Assembly (NCBI GenBank): GCA_017431685.1
Contig: JAFRKO010000022.1
Coordinates: 1-60,021 of the forward strand
Length of the DNA: 60,021 nucleotides
Source of the DNA: Mogibacterium sp.
GTDB lineage: Bacteria; Bacillota; Clostridia; Peptostreptococcales; Anaerovoracaceae
Direction of reading: 5' to 3'
Numbering within the stretch: the stretch's first letter is position 1; each line of letters begins with the position of its first letter. The notes below the pieces were generated by a model. That model worked only from the letters and a program-made list of their open reading frames with translations. It did no database searches and was not told the origin of the DNA. Of this stretch, positions 57,787 to 60,021 are shown piece by piece. The translations under genes and the position numbers were made by a program.

Positions 57787-57821
57787 TCTGTCCCTTCCTG
57801 AAAAATATCTGAAAATAATAT

Positions 57822-57846
57822 GGGGCAGGTCTTAACGACCTGCCCC
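57822..57846 (-). terminator. leader terminator before metN
   Basis: GGGGCAGGTC (57822-57831) pairs perfectly with GACCTGCCCC (57837-57846) around a 5-base loop; the minus strand then reads ATATTATTTTC. It lies between the Met-rich leader ORF and metN, so it can only act as an attenuator of metNIQ. Confidence 0.85.
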
Positions 57847-57885
57847 GGCATCTCACACATGAGAAATATACACAGTTTTCGGATT

Positions 57886-57896
57886 TCGTTACGACC
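57886..57896 (-). promoter_or_regulatory. candidate antiterminator segment in the metN leader
   Basis: Minus-strand GGTCGTAACGA begins ten bases after the leader ORF stop. It is complementary to TCGTTAAGACC at 57828-57838 with a single mismatch in 11. That target covers the terminator loop and the loop-proximal part of both arms, so the two pairings compete. Confidence 0.6.
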
Positions 57897-57906
57897 TTAT
57901 CCTATG

Positions 57907-57972
57907 CTATTCATCGGCTCTGCACATGCACATGCCCATCATTCCCATTTCCATCATCATGTTTCTTGTCAT
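57907..57972 (-). CDS. methionine-rich leader peptide of metNIQ
   Basis: A 21-residue ORF, MTRNMMMEMGMMGMCMCRAD plus a final Glu. Ten residues are Met (nine after the initiator) and two are Cys. AGGAG is nine bases upstream of the ATG, and a near-consensus promoter lies about 45 bases upstream of the start. A strong terminator and a candidate antiterminator lie between it and metN. This is the arrangement of ribosome-mediated attenuation: stalling at Met codons when charged tRNA-Met is scarce would favour expression of the Met importer. A small Met/Cys metal-binding peptide is an alternative reading. No SAM riboswitch or T-box was seen. Confidence 0.72.
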   Translation of the reverse strand: MTRNMMMEMGMMGMCMCRADE

Positions 57973-58017
57973 GTGAATGTGCTCCTTTCATAGAATAAGT
58001 GAATAAGCTCAGTAGCT

Positions 58018-58046
58018 AATATAGCAACAATTAATGGTGTTGTCAA
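58018..58046 (-). promoter_or_regulatory. promoter of the met transport operon
   Basis: Minus strand TTGACA (58041-58046, exact consensus), a 17-base spacer and TATATT (58018-58023, five of six). The predicted leader RNA is about 220 bases. Confidence 0.88.
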
Positions 58047-58088
58047 CTAAAGAGTTTGCCAAAATTTGTTGTTTTTCACAAAGTGCAT

Positions 58089-58664
58089 TTATTTGCTGTC
58101 ATCAGAAAGCGTTCCGCCGGCTTCCTTGATCTTCTGTCTGATCAGCTGGTACGCCTCCTTCATCTCCGGCATACCGGCGAAAGCGTGCAGTGGAATTGGC
58201 ATTATCATCGTCTCGCTCATCCATACGTATATAGCCTCTTCAGTCAGGTCAACAAGCTGCAGATCCTTGTAGTCAAACGACTGATGATCGTCTCCTGCGT
58301 CTGTTGTGAGAGCATCGTCTCCTATTGTGACTACATTCTCCACCGCATGTACTCTTTCGATAGTGTCGTATGAATTTTTAATTGCTTTGTCCTGCTGCCT
58401 CAGCAATATCCTCTCAGCCATTATTGGGCCGCCTATACCAATGACTGCTGCCACAGCGTATGCGATCATGGTAAACTGATGATCCGCATGGAACAATGTA
58501 AACAATCCTGCGATCGCCAGTCCGCTGATTAAATATGTAAGCCTCTGCCTGTTTACCAGCTTGCGCCCGCCCGCAGTATAAAGGATGCGGTAGCGTCCGA
58601 ATGCCAGATAATCGTCATCGGTAAGCACAAACTTTATTACTCTTGGATTCTTTTTGGTTGCCAT
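58089..58664 (-). CDS. YcxB-like two-span membrane protein
   Basis: A 191-residue protein. A basic N-terminal stretch (FVLTDDDYLAFGRYRI) is followed by two hydrophobic helices (about residues 44-85), then a soluble domain with FDYKDLQLVDLTEEAIYVWM. This resembles the YcxB-like C-terminal domain: a beta-rich domain after a membrane hairpin. The function of the family is unknown. It stands alone between the met promoter region and gpsA and is transcribed away from gpsA. Confidence 0.7.
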   Translation of the reverse strand: MATKKNPRVIKFVLTDDDYLAFGRYRILYTAGGRKLVNRQRLTYLISGLAIAGLFTLFHADHQFTMIAYAVAAVIGIGGPIMAERILLRQQDKAIKNSYDTIERVHAVENVVTIGDDALTTDAGDDHQSFDYKDLQLVDLTEEAIYVWMSETMIMPIPLHAFAGMPEMKEAYQLIRQKIKEAGGTLSDDSK

Positions 58665-58764
58665 CTCTGTCTCCTTTTTGCCGGCAGATCACAGCCGGCC
58701 GTTTTCACGGTTAACAGTATACCACATGAATGGCTGCATAGTTTCATTTTAAGTACAAAAACAG

Positions 58765-58770
58765 TATAAT
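58765..58770 (+). promoter_or_regulatory. possible -10 box of gpsA
   Basis: A perfect TATAAT lies 64 bases before the gpsA ATG; the -35 region (around 58741-58747) is a poor match, so the call is tentative. Confidence 0.4.
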
Positions 58771-58834
58771 TACATGGTTGGACCCGTTAATGGAAATATG
58801 GAATCGTACGGAATGACGGAGAAGGGATAAAAAC

Positions 58835-59836
58835 ATGAAGACAGTTGCATTTATCGGCGGCGGAAGCTTTGGTACAGCTCTCTCAACAGTACTCGCAGGC
58901 AAAGGCTGCAGGATCAACATCTATGATATCGACCAGGATCACCTTGCCCGCATGGCAGCAGACATGGAGAACAAGGATTATCTTCCGGGCGTTAAGCTCA
59001 AAGGTGACTACCACTTCTGCAAAACCAACGAAGAAGCTCTGAAGGAAGCAGATTTCGTGATATTCGCGCTTCCTGCGCAGCATGTAAGAAGCGCCATAAA
59101 GGCAGCCGTCCCTTTCATCCGGGAAGACGCAATCATCACCTGCATCTCCAAAGGTCTTGAGCAGAAAACGCATAAAAGAATGTCCGAGGTCATAGGTGAA
59201 TACTTCGACCTCGACAGATACGTCTGCATAAGCGGGCCTTCGCACGCTGAGGAAGTAGGTATCGGCGTTCCGACGGTGGTGGCAATGTCATCAAGGAAAG
59301 AGTCAACTGCGATGGCCATGGCAGAACTCTTCAGCACAAACAAATTCAGAGTTTATCTAAACGATGACATGATGGGCATGGAGCTTGCAGCTTCTCTCAA
59401 GAACGTTCTTGCTGTAGGCTCAGGAATCGTTAACGGAGCCGGCTACGGAGACAACACCCTGGCTGCCCTGCTTACAATAGGCTGTGCTGAAGCAACATCG
59501 CTCGGTGTTGTGCTGGGAGCAAGACCTTCGACATTCTTCGGTCTAGCGGGTATCGGCGATATGATCGTAACATGCACCAGTATCCACTCCAGGAACTTCC
59601 GCTGCGGCAGACTTCTTGGTAAAGGGTATAAGCCTGAAGACGCGATCAAAGAAATCGGAATGGTCTCTGAAGGCATGTACACCGCAGAAGTGGTAAAAGA
59701 GCTGTCGGAGCAGACCGGCGTTGACATGCCGATCTTCACCGCTATCTATGACGTTATCAACGGTAAGATCACGGTTAAAGACGCAATGGAAGATCTGATG
59801 TGCAGACCGGTCGGGCACGAGGTCGACTACCTCTAG
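58835..59836 (+). CDS. gpsA: NAD(P)-dependent glycerol-3-phosphate dehydrogenase
   Basis: A 333-residue enzyme that reduces dihydroxyacetone phosphate to sn-glycerol-3-phosphate for phospholipid synthesis. The Rossmann motif is GGGSFGTALS (about residues 7-16). CISKGLEQKT and ISGPSHAEEV follow, then the catalytic Lys region in ASLKNVLAVGSGI and the substrate-binding AGIGDMIVTC. Length is normal. GAAGGGAT precedes the ATG. It is alone on the plus strand; an IS-like element begins about 45 bases after its stop. Confidence 0.96.
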   Translation: MKTVAFIGGGSFGTALSTVLAGKGCRINIYDIDQDHLARMAADMENKDYLPGVKLKGDYHFCKTNEEALKEADFVIFALPAQHVRSAIKAAVPFIREDAIITCISKGLEQKTHKRMSEVIGEYFDLDRYVCISGPSHAEEVGIGVPTVVAMSSRKESTAMAMAELFSTNKFRVYLNDDMMGMELAASLKNVLAVGSGIVNGAGYGDNTLAALLTIGCAEATSLGVVLGARPSTFFGLAGIGDMIVTCTSIHSRNFRCGRLLGKGYKPEDAIKEIGMVSEGMYTAEVVKELSEQTGVDMPIFTAIYDVINGKITVKDAMEDLMCRPVGHEVDYL

Positions 59837-59921
59837 AATTCGTATTACATATTTAAGATCAGCATTCAATTGAAAGAGCGCGAGACTGTGAGAAAAAGTC
59901 TGTAAATGTTAACTGAGATAG

Positions 59922-59956
59922 CCTCCTATGGTAGCATAAGAATGTACCATAGGAGG
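59922..59956 (+). promoter_or_regulatory. hairpin that sequesters the transposase ribosome site
   Basis: CCTCCTATGGTA (59922-59933) pairs perfectly with TACCATAGGAGG (59945-59956). The second arm contains the AGGAGG ribosome site seven bases before the transposase ATG. In read-through mRNA the ribosome site would be buried; transcripts starting inside the hairpin would be free. TTTTG follows, so it may also terminate incoming transcription from gpsA. Confidence 0.75.
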
Positions 59957-59963
59957 TTTTGTT

Positions 59964-60021
59964 ATGGCACGCAAGAAAAAAGAAGTATACCATGTAGGTC
60001 CACTGACCGAAGGAAAGAAAA
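59964..60021 (+). CDS. IS256-like transposase, N-terminal fragment at window edge
   Basis: Nineteen codons are visible, MARKKKEVYHVGPLTEGKK, continuing past the edge. The beginning matches from memory the N-terminus of clostridial IS256-family (Mutator-type) transposases, which read MARRKKEVHHVEMTEGKRN-like. With so few residues the family call rests on this resemblance and on the IS-like upstream structure. Confidence 0.6.
   Translation, partial: MARKKKEVYHVGPLTEGKK

Larger units (their letters stand above)
59880..60021 (+). mobile_element. left end of an IS256-family insertion sequence, cut by window edge
   Basis: A transposase-like ORF starts at 59964 and runs off the window. Ahead of it is a GAGACTGTGAGAAAAAGTCT stretch (59883-59902) that looks like an IS terminal end, and a long hairpin. 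The left boundary is estimated, because the right end and the target duplication are outside the window. Confidence 0.6.

Noticed and set aside
57787-58088. SAM riboswitch or T-box before metN
   Set aside because: Looked for the multi-stem SAM-I layout and the T-box sequence; neither is present. The leader is explained by a short Met-rich ORF plus terminator.

Overview
The window looks like chromosome of a low-to-mid GC, Gram-positive anaerobe, most likely a Clostridia-type gut or rumen bacterium. The basis is lipoprotein-type ABC binding proteins with a Cys lipobox, strong AGGAGG ribosome sites, an AddB-type nuclease, a class B sortase, Firmicutes-type GalT, a GH27/GH1/GH13 sugar locus and a V-type ATPase. 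The genus is not determined. Almost everything reads on the minus strand; the exceptions are the alpha-galactosidase/GH1 pair, gpsA and the start of a transposase at the right edge.

Region 1 (1-12 kb) is a galactoside/glucoside locus. It has a binding protein with two permeases (minus), a divergent GH27 alpha-galactosidase and GH1 beta-glucosidase (plus), then galK, galT, an esterase, a GH13 alpha-glucosidase and a second esterase (minus). Uptake, hydrolysis and two Leloir steps are present; galE and the transporter ATPase are not in the window. Region 2 (12-16.6 kb) holds a membrane-anchored nuclease, a TelA/XpaC-like pair and a small lipoprotein. Region 3 (16.6-22.1 kb) is a complete branched-chain amino acid ABC operon (livK-H-M-G-F order). 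It is preceded by a consensus promoter, a 28-codon Ile/Val/Leu-rich leader ORF and a terminator-like hairpin.

Region 4 (22.2-25.2 kb) carries a purine-type phosphoribosyltransferase, sortase B and a phosphohexomutase. Region 5 (25.2-32.5 kb) is a seven-gene V-ATPase operon (E, DUF2764-like, A, B, D, I, K) of the kind known from spirochaetes, chlamydiae and Bacteroidetes, not the usual Firmicutes set. Region 6 (32.5-54.4 kb) is a 22-kb co-directional run: a giant repeat protein, a CorC-like protein, secA, a short LemA-like protein, a DUF2207 protein, a HAD phosphatase, a 7TM/GHKL-like/dicarboxylate-symporter-like fusion, prfB (with the programmed +1 frameshift), addB, a yycJ-like hydrolase, rlmH and a small membrane protein. 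Region 7 (54.4-58.1 kb) is metNIQ plus an Asp/Glu-racemase-like gene, preceded by a strong promoter, a 21-codon leader ORF with ten Met codons, and a terminator with a candidate antiterminator. Region 8 (58.1-60.0 kb) has a YcxB-like protein, gpsA and the left end of an IS256-like element.

The most notable observations are the two amino-acid-specific leader-peptide attenuator candidates (Met for metNIQ, Ile/Val/Leu for liv), the symporter-like fusion that has lost substrate and sodium ligands, the 2.1-kilo-residue repeat protein without signal or anchor, and the AddB that has lost its Walker A motif. All calls are by eye from translation and sequence inspection; no database search was run.
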